From: an uncultured Paracoccaceae bacterium
GTDB lineage: Bacteria > Pseudomonadota > Alphaproteobacteria > Rhodobacterales > Rhodobacteraceae
Length of the DNA stretch: 64,000 bases
Assembly (NCBI GenBank): GCA_937924905.1
Contig: CALDUK010000008.1
Coordinates: forward strand, 1 to 64,000
Reading direction: 5' to 3'
Below the pieces are notes generated by a model, which did no database searches, was not told the origin of the DNA, and worked only from the letters and a program-made list of their open reading frames with translations. A program made the position numbers and the translations under genes. Shown here piece by piece: positions 37,093 to 47,414 of this stretch (its first letter is position 1; every line of letters begins with the position of its first letter).

Positions 37093-38132
37093 GCGGTGTG
37101 CAGATGGTCGAAATCGCGGAAGGCGAAGGGGATCAAAGACTTGATCGCTGGTTCCGCAGGCGGTTCCCGCAGGTCAGTCAGGGCCGGATTGAAAAGATGT
37201 GCCGCAAAGGCGAGGTTCGGTTGGATGGGGGGCGGGTCAAACCCGCGACCCGAGTGGCCGAAGGCCAATCGGTGCGCGTGCCGCCATTGCCCGACACCTC
37301 GGCACCTTTGCCAAAACGCACCACGGTCAGCGACGTGGATGCCGAGATGATGCAAAATGCGGTGATTTTCAAAGACGACCATATTATCGCGTTGAACAAG
37401 CCGCCCGGATTGCCATCGCAGGGCGGGTCGAAGCAGACGCGCCATGTAGACGGTCTGGCCGAGGCTTTGCGGTTCGGGCTGGATGAAAAACCCCGGCTGG
37501 TGCACCGGTTGGACAAGGACACATCGGGGGTTCTTCTGATGGCACGGACGCGGGCCGTGGCGAATGCCCTGACCAAGGCGTTTCGCGCCCGTGAGACGCG
37601 CAAGATTTACTGGGCCGCGGTCGCGGGCGCGCCGTCTCCTGCTATGGGCACGGTACAGTTTGGGCTGATCAAGGCCCCCGGCCACGGCAAGGGCGGCGAA
37701 GGTGAAAAGATGCGGGCCATCCACCCGCGCGAGGTTGATCAGACCGAAGGCGCCAAACACGCGACAACGGATTACGCGGTTCTGTCGTCGCTTGCCGGTC
37801 GCGCCAGTTGGGTGGCGCTGGTGCCGGTCACCGGGCGCACGCATCAGCTGCGCGCGCATATGGCGGCACTTGGTCACCCGATTGTGGGTGACGGCAAATA
37901 CGGCGGGTCGGGTCAGGAAAATCTGGGCGACGGCTGGGGCGCCCAGCTTGGGGGCGAGTTCAGTCGCAAGTTGCATCTGCACGCCCGCAGCCTAAGCATA
38001 ACGCATCCGGTGACGGGGCGAAAAGTAACGCTGGTGGCGCAATTGCCCGATCATATCCAAAGAACCTGGACCATGCTGGATTGGCATGTCTCCGACGTGC
38101 CCGCCGACCCGTTCGAGGAGGACGCCTTTTGA
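37089..38132 (+). CDS. rluC: 23S rRNA pseudouridine synthase (RluC family)
   Basis: A 347-residue RluA-family enzyme with an N-terminal S4 RNA-binding domain (QRLDRWFRRRFPQVSQGRIEKMCRKGEVRLDGGRV) and the catalytic motif HRLDKDTSG with D142. LVPVTGRTHQLRAHMAALGHPIVGDGKYGG is the second family block. RluC specificity (23S positions 955/2504/2580) is likely from the S4 domain, but RluD cannot be ruled out by eye. Overlaps on both sides couple it to crcB and the ATP12 gene. Confidence 0.9.
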   Translation: MSGVQMVEIAEGEGDQRLDRWFRRRFPQVSQGRIEKMCRKGEVRLDGGRVKPATRVAEGQSVRVPPLPDTSAPLPKRTTVSDVDAEMMQNAVIFKDDHIIALNKPPGLPSQGGSKQTRHVDGLAEALRFGLDEKPRLVHRLDKDTSGVLLMARTRAVANALTKAFRARETRKIYWAAVAGAPSPAMGTVQFGLIKAPGHGKGGEGEKMRAIHPREVDQTEGAKHATTDYAVLSSLAGRASWVALVPVTGRTHQLRAHMAALGHPIVGDGKYGGSGQENLGDGWGAQLGGEFSRKLHLHARSLSITHPVTGRKVTLVAQLPDHIQRTWTMLDWHVSDVPADPFEEDAF

Positions 38133-38833
38133 GCGAATGGGCTCTAAAGCGGTTCTGGACAACGGTTGATGTTGCCCCGTGCGACGGCGGCTGCGAGGTG
38201 TTGCTGGACGGACGACGGGTGAATACGCCGGCCAAGCGCGCCTTGGTTTTGCCGACCCAGCGTGTTGCCGATGAGGTGGCACGGGAATGGGGTGAACAGG
38301 TCGAAACGGTTGATCCGACGACGATGCCCTGGACGCGTTCGGCCAATGCGGCCTTGGACAAAGTCGCCCCACAGCGGGACGAGGTCACGGCACATCTGGC
38401 CGACTATGCGGGCACGGATCTGTTAAGTTACCGCGCAGCAGGGCCGCAGGCGTTGACAGATCGGCAGGCCGAGCTCTGGGATCCGATTTTGGCGTGGCTT
38501 GATGGCAAATTTCACGCCCGCCTTAACGTCACGTCAGGTGTGATGCCGATCATCCAATCGCCGGACGTTTTGACGCGACTGGCCGCTGCCATGACGCCGA
38601 TGTCGGATTTTCAGCTGACCGGATTCTATGATTTGGTAACGCTGACAGGGTCTTATGCGATAGCACTTGCCGCTACGGAAGGTTACGGGTCTGCGGAAAG
38701 CCTGTGGGCGCTTTCGCGTCTGGACGAAAGCTTCCAGATTGAACAATGGGGCGATGATGAAGAGGCTGCAGAACACGCTGCAATCAAGAAATCGGCTTTT
38801 TTGCATGCAAATGATTTTTTTCACTCCGCCTGA
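38129..38833 (+). CDS. ATP12-family F1-ATPase assembly chaperone
   Basis: A 234-residue homologue of mitochondrial ATP12, which chaperones the F1 alpha subunit; it is typical of alphaproteobacteria. Landmarks are LKRFWTTVDV, VLLDGRRVNTPAKRALVLPT, ADEVAREW and TDLLSYRA. The start is TTG at 38129, overlapping the rluC stop (TTGA), with GAGGAGG seven bases upstream. Confidence 0.9.
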   Translation: MSEWALKRFWTTVDVAPCDGGCEVLLDGRRVNTPAKRALVLPTQRVADEVAREWGEQVETVDPTTMPWTRSANAALDKVAPQRDEVTAHLADYAGTDLLSYRAAGPQALTDRQAELWDPILAWLDGKFHARLNVTSGVMPIIQSPDVLTRLAAAMTPMSDFQLTGFYDLVTLTGSYAIALAATEGYGSAESLWALSRLDESFQIEQWGDDEEAAEHAAIKKSAFLHANDFFHSA

Positions 38834-39042
38834 GATTTGGCCTTTTTTCCGATTTAAAGCATTGAAATTAATCAAATAAATCTCAGTCTGGCGACAGTCG
38901 ATTTTTTAGGACCAACCCTTGACCTAAGTACCGGAATCCTACCAAATTCCGTGCGTTAGGCGGGTGAACCGTCAACGATGTCTGATTTCACAAGAAATCA
39001 CCAAAGCCGCCTCGGGAGGGCGGTATTCAGGAAGAGGTAAAA

Positions 39043-40059
39043 ATGAATAAATCGGTATTCTTTGGCGCTTTGGCCGGCGCTGCCCTGGCGGGCGGTGTGG
39101 CCAGTGCAGCCACGCTTGACGATGTCAAGGCACGCGGCAAGCTGAACTGTGGTGTGACAACCGGCGTTCCTGGGTTCGCTGAACCGGACGCAAATGGTGT
39201 CTGGCAGGGCTTTGACGTTGCCGTCTGTCGCGCTGTGGCCGCTGCGGTTCTTAGCGATCCAACGGCTGTAGAATTTGTTCCCACCACCGGTAAGACACGT
39301 TTTACCGCGCTGGCTTCGGGCGAAATCGACATGCTGGCCCGGAACACGACATGGACCTTCAGCCGTGACGTTGACCTCAAGTTCGAATTCACCGGCGTGA
39401 ACTATTATGACGGTCAGGGCTTTATGACGCCTGCCGACCTGGGCGTGACTTCGGCCAAGGATCTGGACGGTGCAACCGTTTGCATCCAGACCGGCACCAC
39501 GACCGAGCTGAACCTTGCGGACTTCTTCCGCTCGAACAACATCAGCTACGAGCCGGTCCCGATTGAAACCGGTGCAGAAGCTGTTCAGCAATACAACGCT
39601 GGCGCTTGCGACGTGTACACGACCGACGCGTCGGCCTTGGCTGCACAGCGCGCAAACTTTGAAGACCCATCGGCGCATGTCATCATGCCCGAGATCATCT
39701 CGAAAGAGCCACTTGGCCCGCTTGTTCGCCACGGCGACAACGAATGGGCTGACATCGTGCGTTGGACGCTGAACGCTCTGATCACAGCAGAAGAGCTGGG
39801 CGTGACGTCGGTCAACCTGTCCGAAATGGGCGGCGGCACCAACAACCCAGAAATCAACCGTCTTCTGGGCACCGAAGGTGACCTGGGCGCGATGCTGGGT
39901 CTCGACAAAGAGTGGGCCAAGCGCGCCATCGGCGTTGCTGGCAACTATGGCGAAATCTTTGAGAAGAACATCGGTGAGTCCACACCGATCGGTCTGGCCC
40001 GTGGCCTGAACGCTCAGTGGACCGATGGTGGCCTGATCTACTCGCCACCATTCCGGTAA
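39043..40059 (+). CDS. bztA: Glutamate/aspartate-type general amino-acid ABC transporter, binding protein
   Basis: The periplasmic binding protein of the AapJ/BztA system (338 aa). A Sec signal peptide (MNKSVFFGALAGAALAGGVASA) precedes the mature protein with ATLDDVKARGKLNCGVTTGVPGFAEPD, LASGEIDMLARNTTWTFSRD and the C-terminal FEKNIGESTPIGLARGLNAQWTDGGLIYSPPFR. GGAAGAGG precedes the ATG. A hairpin terminator follows and probably keeps the binding protein in excess over the membrane subunits. Confidence 0.95.
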   Translation: MNKSVFFGALAGAALAGGVASAATLDDVKARGKLNCGVTTGVPGFAEPDANGVWQGFDVAVCRAVAAAVLSDPTAVEFVPTTGKTRFTALASGEIDMLARNTTWTFSRDVDLKFEFTGVNYYDGQGFMTPADLGVTSAKDLDGATVCIQTGTTTELNLADFFRSNNISYEPVPIETGAEAVQQYNAGACDVYTTDASALAAQRANFEDPSAHVIMPEIISKEPLGPLVRHGDNEWADIVRWTLNALITAEELGVTSVNLSEMGGGTNNPEINRLLGTEGDLGAMLGLDKEWAKRAIGVAGNYGEIFEKNIGESTPIGLARGLNAQWTDGGLIYSPPFR

Positions 40060-40070
40060 GACATTCAGGG

Positions 40071-40098
40071 AAGGGCGCGGTCAATCCGCGCCCTTTTC
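40071..40098 (+). terminator. Hairpin (partial terminator) between bztA and bztB
   Basis: AAGGGCGCGG, loop TCAAT and CCGCGCCCTT followed by TT. Its position after the binding-protein gene suggests partial termination. Confidence 0.8.
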
Positions 40099-40184
40099 AT
40101 ATCCGGTGATCTGGGCCGGAGACTTCAACAGGCGCGCACCGATAGAGTGCCACAAAAAGCGCCAGGTGGATGGGGAGCGTTGAA

Positions 40185-41474
40185 ATGACGTCAATCGCCG
40201 ATCACACGGTTACACGTTCGAAATCATCTTTCAAATTGTCGATGCTGTTGAACGACACGCGATACCGGTCGTTTACATTCCAATTCATTGCCCTGATTGC
40301 CATCATCGCCTTTATGGCGTTTGTCGGCGGCAATCTGGTGCGAAACCTCGCCGAGGCCGGGCTGAACATTTCCTTTCAGTTCCTGAAAGATCCGGCGGGC
40401 TATGACATCAACCAGAAACTGATTGAGTACAACAGTCAGATGAGCCACGGGCGCGCTGCCTTGGTGGGTTTGCTGAACACGCTGATCGTTGCGTTTCTGG
40501 CATGTATCACCGCGACTGTCTTTGGCGTGGTTGCCGGTGTTCTAAGGTTGTCGAACAACTGGCTGGTTTCGAAGATCATGTCTTTTTATGTCGAGATCTT
40601 CCGGAACGTGCCTGTGCTGATCTGGATCCTTATTATCTTTTCGGTCATGATCAACGCCCTTCCGGCCCCGCGCGATTTTCGGGGTGACGAGGCGTCGGCA
40701 TCGATGGTTCTGTTTGACACAATCGCGATTACAAACCGCGGCGTCTTTGTGCCGTCGCCTGAATTCACCAATTCGCTTTCCGTCGCCGAACAAGACGTCG
40801 CCGAAGACGGCAGCATTGTGCCTGCCAAAGGATGGCAGGATTTTGCGCTTATTTTTGGGGTTCTGTTCCTGTCGTGGATCGCGGCAAAGCTGATCGGCAG
40901 TTGGGCCACCCGGACGCAGGAAGCAACCGGCAGCCGGCCGACGACCTGGTATATCCTGCTTGCCGTTTGGGTTGTGCCCCTGGTTGCCGTGCTGGCGTTT
41001 CTGGGGCTGACCTGGGACGTGCCTGCCCTGAAGGGCTTCAATTTTCAGGGTGGTCTTCAACTGCGCGGATCGTTGATCGCACTGTGGTTCGCTCTTGCCA
41101 TTTATACCGGCGCGTTTATTGCCGAAAACGTGCGCGCCGGTATCTTGGCCATCTCAAAGGGTCAAACCGAGGCGGCAGCGGCTTTGGGCCTGCGGCCCCG
41201 TCGGATCATGGGGCTGGTCATCCTGCCGCAAGCGCTGAGGGTGATTATCCCGCCGCTGATCTCGCAATATCTGAACATCACCAAAAACTCGTCATTGGCG
41301 ATTGCGGTGGGGTATATGGATGTGACCGGAACTTTGGGTGGGATCACCCTGCTTCAGACCGGCCGCGCGATTGAAACCATTCTGTTGTTGATGTTGTTCT
41401 ATCTGACCGTGTCGTTGTTGATTTCGGCGCTGATGAACGTTTTCAACAATCGCATGAAACTGACGGAGCGCTGA
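40185..41474 (+). CDS. bztB: Amino-acid ABC transporter permease
   Basis: AapQ/BztB-type permease (429 aa) with an N-terminal helix, a large periplasmic insertion and a C-terminal BPD transport core. The EAA loop reads ISKGQTEAAAALGLRPRRIMGLVILPQALRVIIPP. The ATG at 40185 is preceded by GGGGAG at seven bases, better than the ATG at 40170. Confidence 0.94.
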   Translation: MTSIADHTVTRSKSSFKLSMLLNDTRYRSFTFQFIALIAIIAFMAFVGGNLVRNLAEAGLNISFQFLKDPAGYDINQKLIEYNSQMSHGRAALVGLLNTLIVAFLACITATVFGVVAGVLRLSNNWLVSKIMSFYVEIFRNVPVLIWILIIFSVMINALPAPRDFRGDEASASMVLFDTIAITNRGVFVPSPEFTNSLSVAEQDVAEDGSIVPAKGWQDFALIFGVLFLSWIAAKLIGSWATRTQEATGSRPTTWYILLAVWVVPLVAVLAFLGLTWDVPALKGFNFQGGLQLRGSLIALWFALAIYTGAFIAENVRAGILAISKGQTEAAAALGLRPRRIMGLVILPQALRVIIPPLISQYLNITKNSSLAIAVGYMDVTGTLGGITLLQTGRAIETILLLMLFYLTVSLLISALMNVFNNRMKLTER

Positions 41475-41475
41475 G

Positions 41476-43014
41476 ATGACCGACACACACATCTCTTTTG
41501 TTCGCCATGAAGAAATCCCGCCTTCGCCACCGCCGGTGGCCGAGCGCGGTGTTCTCAAGTGGATGCGCGAAAACCTGTTTTCAAACTGGTTCAGTGCAAT
41601 CCTGACCTTGGTTGCGCTTTATATAATCGCGAAATTCCTGATCGGTGTTTTCCCGTGGTTCTACAATGGTGTCTGGGATGCCGGGTCGATCCGGGAATGC
41701 AGGGATATTCTGGAGGGCAGGTTTGGTGCCTGTTTTGCCGTTTTGGTGGACCGGTGGGATCATTTGCTGTTTGGCTTCAAATATCCGCAATCCGAATATT
41801 GGCGGCCTGTGCTGGGGTTTGTTCTGCTGGTCCTGGCTGCCATGCCGGCGCTATTCTACATGTATATTCCAACCAAGTTTCTGATCGGGACTGCGCTCTA
41901 TCCGTTTCTGGCCTATTGGCTGTTATGGGGCGGAACGCTTTGGTTGCCGATTGCGGTTCTGGCGGCAATCATCGCCACGGCCTTTGTGTTCCGGTTTGTC
42001 GAAGCGATGTCTGTTCAGATGCGCACCATTCTGGCGGGTCTGGTGGGTGTCGCTGGCGCGATTGGCTTGGCGTATCTTCTGTATCTGGGCGCGCAAGAGC
42101 TGTGGTTCATCTCGGACTCCGTCGGATCGGCTGGCGGGTTTGCAGCGATTGCCGGATACCTGTTCAAGGCGGCGTCGATCTTTACCTATATCTTTGCCAT
42201 CCCGATGGGCATTTTCGTGGGCTACGCAATCTTCCAGAGCGCCGAAGATGGCGGGCTGGTGACGGTCGCGACCGCTTTGCTGGCGATTTATCTGATGCTG
42301 GCCTATGCCATCGGGCCGGTGTCCGAGTTTTTGAACGGCCTTATCCCGATCGAGCTGCAAGCCGTGCCCTCGCGCGATATGGGCGGGTATATGCTGTGCA
42401 TGATGCTGGGCACGGTTTGCGTGTCCTTGTCGGTGCCTTTGGGCATTGTGCTGGCACTGGGGCGTCAGTCAAAGATGCCGCTGATCAAAGGCGTCTGTGT
42501 GGTCTTCATCGAGTTTGTGCGCGGCGTGCCGTTGATCACGCTTCTTTTCGTGGCGAACGTGATGCTGGCGTATTTCTTTCCACCGGGCAGCGGTTTGGAT
42601 TTGTTCCTGCGCGTGGTCATCATGATCACGATGTTCTCGGCGGCCTATATAGCCGAGGTGATCCGGGGCGGTTTGGCCGCCTTGCCCAAGGGGCAGTACG
42701 AAGCGGCGGACAGCCTGGGCCTGAACTATACCCAGGCCACGCGTCTGATCATCTTGCCGCAGGCGTTGAAAATCTCGATCCCGGGGATCGTGAATGTGGC
42801 CGTGGGCCTGTTCAAGGACACGACCCTGGTGTCGGTGATTTCCATGTTCGACATTGTCGGCATGATCCGGGGGCCAATCCAGCAATCGACCGACTGGATC
42901 AGCATTTACTGGGAAGTCTATCTCTTCGCCGCCGTGTGCTTTTTCATCGTGTGCTACGGCATTTCGCAATATTCGCAGTGGCTGGAACGCCAGCTTGCGA
43001 CAGATCACAGATAA
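41476..43014 (+). CDS. bztC: Amino-acid ABC transporter permease
   Basis: The second permease, AapM/BztC type, unusually long at 512 aa. Several extra hydrophobic helices between about 110 and 290 precede the BPD core. The EAA loop is LPKGQYEAADSLGLNYTQATRLIILPQALKISIPGI. It lies one base after bztB. Confidence 0.94.
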   Translation: MTDTHISFVRHEEIPPSPPPVAERGVLKWMRENLFSNWFSAILTLVALYIIAKFLIGVFPWFYNGVWDAGSIRECRDILEGRFGACFAVLVDRWDHLLFGFKYPQSEYWRPVLGFVLLVLAAMPALFYMYIPTKFLIGTALYPFLAYWLLWGGTLWLPIAVLAAIIATAFVFRFVEAMSVQMRTILAGLVGVAGAIGLAYLLYLGAQELWFISDSVGSAGGFAAIAGYLFKAASIFTYIFAIPMGIFVGYAIFQSAEDGGLVTVATALLAIYLMLAYAIGPVSEFLNGLIPIELQAVPSRDMGGYMLCMMLGTVCVSLSVPLGIVLALGRQSKMPLIKGVCVVFIEFVRGVPLITLLFVANVMLAYFFPPGSGLDLFLRVVIMITMFSAAYIAEVIRGGLAALPKGQYEAADSLGLNYTQATRLIILPQALKISIPGIVNVAVGLFKDTTLVSVISMFDIVGMIRGPIQQSTDWISIYWEVYLFAAVCFFIVCYGISQYSQWLERQLATDHR

Positions 43015-43032
43015 GACGGGGAGGGTTCAACC

Positions 43033-43800
43033 ATGGCTGAAGCCGCGCAAATGCAAGTCAGCGACGAAATTGCGATCAGCATCACCAATATGAACAAGTG
43101 GTACGGCACGTTTCACGTGCTGCGCGACATTGACCTGACCGTACACCGGGGCGAGCGGATCGTGATCTGTGGGCCGTCGGGGTCGGGCAAGTCCACGTTG
43201 ATCCGCTGCATCAACGCGCTGGAGGAACACCAGCAAGGCGAGATCGTTGTGGACGGGACGCTTTTGTCATCCGACCTGAAGAATATCGACACGATCCGGT
43301 CCGAGGTTGGCATGTGCTTTCAGCACTTCAACCTGTTCCCGCATCTGACCATCCTTGAGAACTGTACCCTGGCCCCGATTTGGGTCCGGAAGGTGCCCAA
43401 GAAAGAAGCGGAAGAAACCGCAATGCATTTCCTTGAAAAGGTGAAAATTCCGGATCAGGCGAACAAATATCCCGGGCAATTGTCTGGTGGTCAGCAGCAA
43501 CGTGTGGCGATTGCGCGGTCATTGTGCATGCGCCCGCGCATCATGCTGTTTGACGAACCGACCTCGGCGCTGGACCCTGAGATGATCAAGGAAGTTCTGG
43601 ATACGATGATCGAGCTTGCCGAAGAGGGCATGACGATGCTTTGCGTCACCCACGAAATGGGCTTTGCGCGGCAGGTTGCGAACCGGGTAATCTTTATGGA
43701 TGCCGGTCAGATCGTTGAACAGAACGAGCCAGAAGCGTTCTTTGACAATCCGCAATCGGACCGGACCAAGCTGTTCCTGAGCCAGATTCTGGGGCACTGA
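43033..43800 (+). CDS. bztD: Amino-acid ABC transporter ATP-binding protein
   Basis: The ATPase subunit (255 aa) of the same transporter. Walker [10 protein letters not shown] (about 50-58), Q-loop [12 protein letters not shown], signature [15 protein letters not shown], Walker [15 protein letters not shown] and the switch His in CVTHEMGF are intact. The four bzt genes form one operon. Confidence 0.96.
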   Translation: MAEAAQMQVSDEIAISITNMNKWYGTFHVLRDIDLTVHRGERIVICGPSGSGKSTLIRCINALEEHQQGEIVVDGTLLSSDLKNIDTIRSEVGMCFQHFNLFPHLTILENCTLAPIWVRKVPKKEAEETAMHFLEKVKIPDQANKYPGQLSGGQQQRVAIARSLCMRPRIMLFDEPTSALDPEMIKEVLDTMIELAEEGMTMLCVTHEMGFARQVANRVIFMDAGQIVEQNEPEAFFDNPQSDRTKLFLSQILGH

Positions 43801-43817
43801 ATTTCGCCAGGGCTGCG

Positions 43818-43885
43818 CCCTTGGCGACCGGCCCGGGGGGGCGTTGTCCCCCGGACCCGTTTGCGTATTTTGGCAAGATGAAGCC
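43818..43885. repeat. Intergenic repeat copy C, between convergent bztD and sixA
   Basis: A GC-rich hairpin (CCGGGGGGG/CCCCCGG region) is followed by ACCCGTTTGCGTATTTTGGCAAGATGAAG, the same layout as copies A and B (GC hairpin, T-rich run, GCCAAG/GGCAAG and an A-rich end). It lies between two converging genes and is a probable terminator. Confidence 0.5.
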
Positions 43886-43893
43886 CTGTCGGG

Positions 43894-44412
43894 TTAGCCC
43901 GGCGTTTGGTCCAGAAGATCGCGCGGGACGGCAAACTGAAGCACATTGCCCGACGCCCAAGTGACCTGATCCCAGCGGTCTGCGTCAAATTCGATTACAG
44001 TGGTCGCAGCAGTCGGATAGCTTTGAAACCGGTCATCGTCGGGTGGGGTCGTGACGATACGGCGTGCAAATTCAGAGATGCCCGGGTTGTGGCAGATCAC
44101 CAGAAGCGCGCCTGCGCTGCGGGTGCGTATCACGTTCAGAATGGTTTCGGCAGCGCTGAGGTAGAGCGCGGGTACGCTTTCCATCAGGGTCAGGCCCGCC
44201 ATTATGCGTGACATGCGGTCCCATGTTTCCACCGTGCGTTTGGCCCCCGACACAAGGACGGTGTCAGGGACATGTCCGTTTTCCAGAAGCCAGCCGGCCA
44301 TCGCGTTTGCCGAGTTTCTGCCACGCCCGTTCAGCGGACGGTCGAAATCATCCTGTCCGGGGGTGCCCCAATCGGATTTCGCGTGGCGCATCAGGATCAG
44401 TTTTAGTGCCAT
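43894..44412 (-). CDS. sixA: SixA-type phosphohistidine phosphatase
   Basis: A 172-residue histidine phosphatase. The catalytic RHG-type motif is LMRHAKSDW near the N-terminus, with a second His in VICHNPGISEFA and the pocket Arg in SGAKRTVETW. SixA dephosphorylates phosphohistidine in phosphotransfer proteins; the target here is unknown. The ATG at 44412 gives the family N-terminus. Confidence 0.88.
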   Translation of the reverse strand: MALKLILMRHAKSDWGTPGQDDFDRPLNGRGRNSANAMAGWLLENGHVPDTVLVSGAKRTVETWDRMSRIMAGLTLMESVPALYLSAAETILNVIRTRSAGALLVICHNPGISEFARRIVTTPPDDDRFQSYPTAATTVIEFDADRWDQVTWASGNVLQFAVPRDLLDQTPG

Positions 44413-44460
44413 AGCGGCGACCACACTGGGTTTATCGCCGGAACACAAATGACAAGGCTG

Positions 44461-45111
44461 TTATGTCTTGGCGGGGTGGAACGCCGCCATGTGGAACGCC
44501 GATTGCGCAGGCACGCGACCCACCGATTGGCTGAGCGGGCACGCCATGCGCACCGCGCAGCCCCCCGTCAGGCAGGCGTTGCCGGGTTTTGTGTCGAGGT
44601 ACCCATGACAGGCTGGCACGTCATACCCATCACTGGTCAGCGCATCGATGGGGCAGGCGGTGCGGCAGGGTTGCGCGTAGCAGGTTACGCAGGGCGATGG
44701 CGCGGGGGTGCCCGATGGCACCGTAAGGTCCAGAAAGACAGCGCCGCGGAACGAGGCCAAGAGACCCAGTGTGCGGTGCACCAAAAGTCCAACGGGCGCG
44801 CTGTAGAAGACCCCGGTGCGCAGCGCCCACGTCAGGAAAGGGCGGGCTGGTTGACCAAACGGGAAAAGCGCTTGCCCCGCCAACTGATCGGCAATCGTCG
44901 TGATTGTGCGCGTCGACCAGCGGTCCATGGCATGGGCAGTCTTGTCGGCGTATTCAGGGCTGGCGGTGAAGGTGGCCCAGAACGCAGGTTCGTCCGGGCC
45001 AAGCAAAGCGATGGTGCCGGCCCCAAGGCCGTCGGTGTCTTTTGTCGGGCAGGTGCCGACGATGTGCAAGGCATGGTCGGACGCTGCCTTTTGCAGCGCG
45101 TCCAGCGTCAT
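44461..45111 (-). CDS. 4Fe-4S ferredoxin-type protein (QueG-related)
   Basis: A 216-residue protein with a C-terminal cluster-binding region ([18 protein letters not shown], then [24 protein letters not shown]). It resembles the ferredoxin half of epoxyqueuosine reductase but is shorter and lacks the HEAT-repeat end. The start overlaps the argB stop (ATGA). The redox partner is unknown. Confidence 0.75.
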   Translation of the reverse strand: MTLDALQKAASDHALHIVGTCPTKDTDGLGAGTIALLGPDEPAFWATFTASPEYADKTAHAMDRWSTRTITTIADQLAGQALFPFGQPARPFLTWALRTGVFYSAPVGLLVHRTLGLLASFRGAVFLDLTVPSGTPAPSPCVTCYAQPCRTACPIDALTSDGYDVPACHGYLDTKPGNACLTGGCAVRMACPLSQSVGRVPAQSAFHMAAFHPAKT

Positions 45112-45977
45112 CGTGCCGGGCGGATCATGCTGCCAGCGCCCTGTTCGGTGTACAGTTCCAGCAAACAGGCATTGGCGACGCGCCCGTCAAGGATCACCAC
45201 GGCGCGCACGCCGTTTTCAATCGCATCAAGCGCGGTTTCCGTCTTGGGGATCATACCGCCCGCAATCACACCGCTTGTCGTCATGTCGCGCACAGTGTCG
45301 GGTGTCAGTTCGGTGACCACGTCGCCATCGGCGTTCTTGACGCCGGTGACATCTGTCAGCAACAGCAACCGGTCGGCCTTCAAAGCCGCAGCGATGGCGC
45401 CAGCGGCAGTGTCACCATTGACGTTATAGGTCGTGCCATCGTCACCAAAGCCCAGTGGCGCGATCACCGGGATCATTTCATTGCCCATAAGCGATGTCAG
45501 CACGCTTGGGTTCATTTCGGACGGCTGGCCGACAAAGCCAAGTTCGGGGTCGGCCTGGATGCATTTCATCAGGCTGCCATCTTTGCCCGAGATACCCACA
45601 GCTTTGCCGCCCTGAGCGTTGATCGCCTGAACAATCCGTTTGTTCACAACACCGGACAGAACGGCTTCGACCACTTCGACCGTGGCTTTGTCGGTGATGC
45701 GTTTGCCGCGCACGAAACTGGATTGGATGCCAAGTTTATCAAGCATTTCGTTGATCATCGGGCCGCCGCCGTGAACAACAATGGGATTGACGCCGACAAG
45801 GCGCATCAAAACGATATCGCGGGCGAACGAGGCAATGGCGTCGTCATCGCCCATGGCATTGCCGCCGAATTTGACCACGACAGTGGCCCCGGCATAGCGT
45901 TGCAGCATCGGCAACGCATAGTTCAGTGTGGCCGCCGTGGCGGCAAAATCACGTTCCATGAAGTCCTGCCGTTTCAT
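45108..45977 (-). CDS. argB: Acetylglutamate kinase
   Basis: ArgB (289 aa) phosphorylates N-acetylglutamate in arginine synthesis. [51 protein letters not shown] and [17 protein letters not shown] are diagnostic. The start may be the ATG at 45977 or the one at 45959; both have AGGA nearby. It lies about 50 bases after engB. Confidence 0.95.
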   Translation of the reverse strand: MKRQDFMERDFAATAATLNYALPMLQRYAGATVVVKFGGNAMGDDDAIASFARDIVLMRLVGVNPIVVHGGGPMINEMLDKLGIQSSFVRGKRITDKATVEVVEAVLSGVVNKRIVQAINAQGGKAVGISGKDGSLMKCIQADPELGFVGQPSEMNPSVLTSLMGNEMIPVIAPLGFGDDGTTYNVNGDTAAGAIAAALKADRLLLLTDVTGVKNADGDVVTELTPDTVRDMTTSGVIAGGMIPKTETALDAIENGVRAVVILDGRVANACLLELYTEQGAGSMIRPAR

Positions 45978-46029
45978 CGTCCTGATCCCAGGGATTGCGG
46001 CTTTGTGTTAGTGCGTTGCGCGGCCGCAC

Positions 46030-46677
46030 TCAAGCCAGCGTTGCGATGATCGCGCGCAGCGTGTCGATCCCGTCGCCTTTTTCGGACGAGGTGACGATGA
46101 TTTCGGGAAAGGCGGCAGGGTGCTTTTGCAACGCGTTTCGCACCTGAGCCAGCACCGCATCAAGGTCTTTGGTTTTGACCTTGTCGGCCTTTGTCAGAAC
46201 GACTTGAAAGGTCACGGCGGATTTGTCGAGAAGCGTCAGTATGTCTTGGTCGACCGATTTGATCCCGTGGCGGGCGTCAATCAGGACAAAGGCCCGGCGC
46301 AATGTGGCGCGCCCTGCAAGATAGGCTTTCAGAAGGCGTTGCCATTTTTCGACCGTTTGCACAGGCGCTTTGGCGAACCCATAGCCCGGCAGGTCAACCA
46401 GATAGTGGCTGTCTGTCAGTGTGAAAAAGTTGATCTCTTGCGTCCGACCGGGGGTGTTCGAGGCCCGCGCCAGTGCTTTGCGGCCTGTCAGTGCGTTGAT
46501 CAGGGTGGATTTCCCGACATTTGAACGCCCTGCAAAACACACCTCGATCCGGTCGTCTGGCGGCATGCCATCCATGGCGACGACGCCTTTCAGAAAGTCA
46601 GACCCTTGCGCAAAAAGTTTGCGACCCGTTTCAAGCGCTGGTGTGTCCGGCTCGGCGATGGGGAAAGGAAGCGTCAT
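46030..46677 (-). CDS. engB: Ribosome-biogenesis GTPase YihA/YsxC
   Basis: EngB (215 aa), a GTPase needed for 50S assembly. G1 is GRSNVGKST (about 50-58), G3 DLPGYGFAKA, G4 LTKADK, and G5 SSEKGDG. The start overlaps the stop of the MOSC gene as ATGA. Confidence 0.95.
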   Translation of the reverse strand: MTLPFPIAEPDTPALETGRKLFAQGSDFLKGVVAMDGMPPDDRIEVCFAGRSNVGKSTLINALTGRKALARASNTPGRTQEINFFTLTDSHYLVDLPGYGFAKAPVQTVEKWQRLLKAYLAGRATLRRAFVLIDARHGIKSVDQDILTLLDKSAVTFQVVLTKADKVKTKDLDAVLAQVRNALQKHPAAFPEIIVTSSEKGDGIDTLRAIIATLA

Positions 46678-47414
46678 TGGGCCACCAGCGCATCGCCGGC
46701 TGAAAGCGTGCCGCTGTCAAGGACAGTCGCATAGACGCCAAATTCTTGGTGGCCCAGCGCATCGAGCGCGCCCAGAGTATCGGCGTCGCGGCGTCCGGTT
46801 TCGGGGTTGGCCATGGTTGCTTTGCACCGGGTGATTTCGCATTCGACCCTGAAGCTGACATCGCCGATGCGGATCGTTTCACCGACCCAGTCTTTTTCGG
46901 CCCAGGGGGCAATGCCATCGACCCAAAGGTTGGCCCGCCATCTGTCCGGTGACAGGTCGTGCCCCATCCGTTGGCCAAGCGCGCGGTTTGACGACAGTGA
47001 CGCGATGGCGATCCACGCCTGTGGCACGTCGGTCAGATGCGCGTCTTTGGCCCGGTACAGCCCGGTTGGTGCGGGCAGATCCACAGACCAGATGCGGGCG
47101 ATCCAATCGAGAAAAAGTGCTGTGTCGCGGTCGGGATGAAAAGTCACGCTGGTCGTGGCAGGGTGCGTCAGGGTGATATCGCCGGTTTCGTCATTCAATG
47201 TGGCGGTGACGGCCATCAGATTGGGGTCGCTGACGCCGCGCAGAAAGTTGACTTTCTTCGCCCAGCCGTCGGTCAGTTTTGACCGGTCATGCGTTGCGGC
47301 CCAGAACCGGTCAAACGCCATCCATTCGCCTGCTGTCAGGGTCACGCTTTGCAGTTGTTCCCGACCGATGGCCTTAATCGGATGTCGCCAGATCTGGGCA
47401 AGCTGCGGCGTCAT
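46674..47414 (-). CDS. MOSC-domain protein
   Basis: A 246-residue protein with a MOSC N-terminal beta-barrel (MTPQLAQIWRHPIKAIGREQLQSVTL) and a MOSC domain ending CEITRCKATMANPETGRRDADTLGAL, with the conserved Cys. MOSC proteins are predicted sulfur carriers for molybdenum-cofactor enzymes. ATGA overlaps join it to yidC upstream and engB downstream. Confidence 0.85.
   Translation of the reverse strand: MTPQLAQIWRHPIKAIGREQLQSVTLTAGEWMAFDRFWAATHDRSKLTDGWAKKVNFLRGVSDPNLMAVTATLNDETGDITLTHPATTSVTFHPDRDTALFLDWIARIWSVDLPAPTGLYRAKDAHLTDVPQAWIAIASLSSNRALGQRMGHDLSPDRWRANLWVDGIAPWAEKDWVGETIRIGDVSFRVECEITRCKATMANPETGRRDADTLGALDALGHQEFGVYATVLDSGTLSAGDALVAQ

Noticed and set aside
41559..43040. 493-codon plus-strand frame inside bztC
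   Set aside because: It is an alternative frame of the permease, rich in Cys, Arg and Gly, without family similarity; bztC itself matches the permease family.
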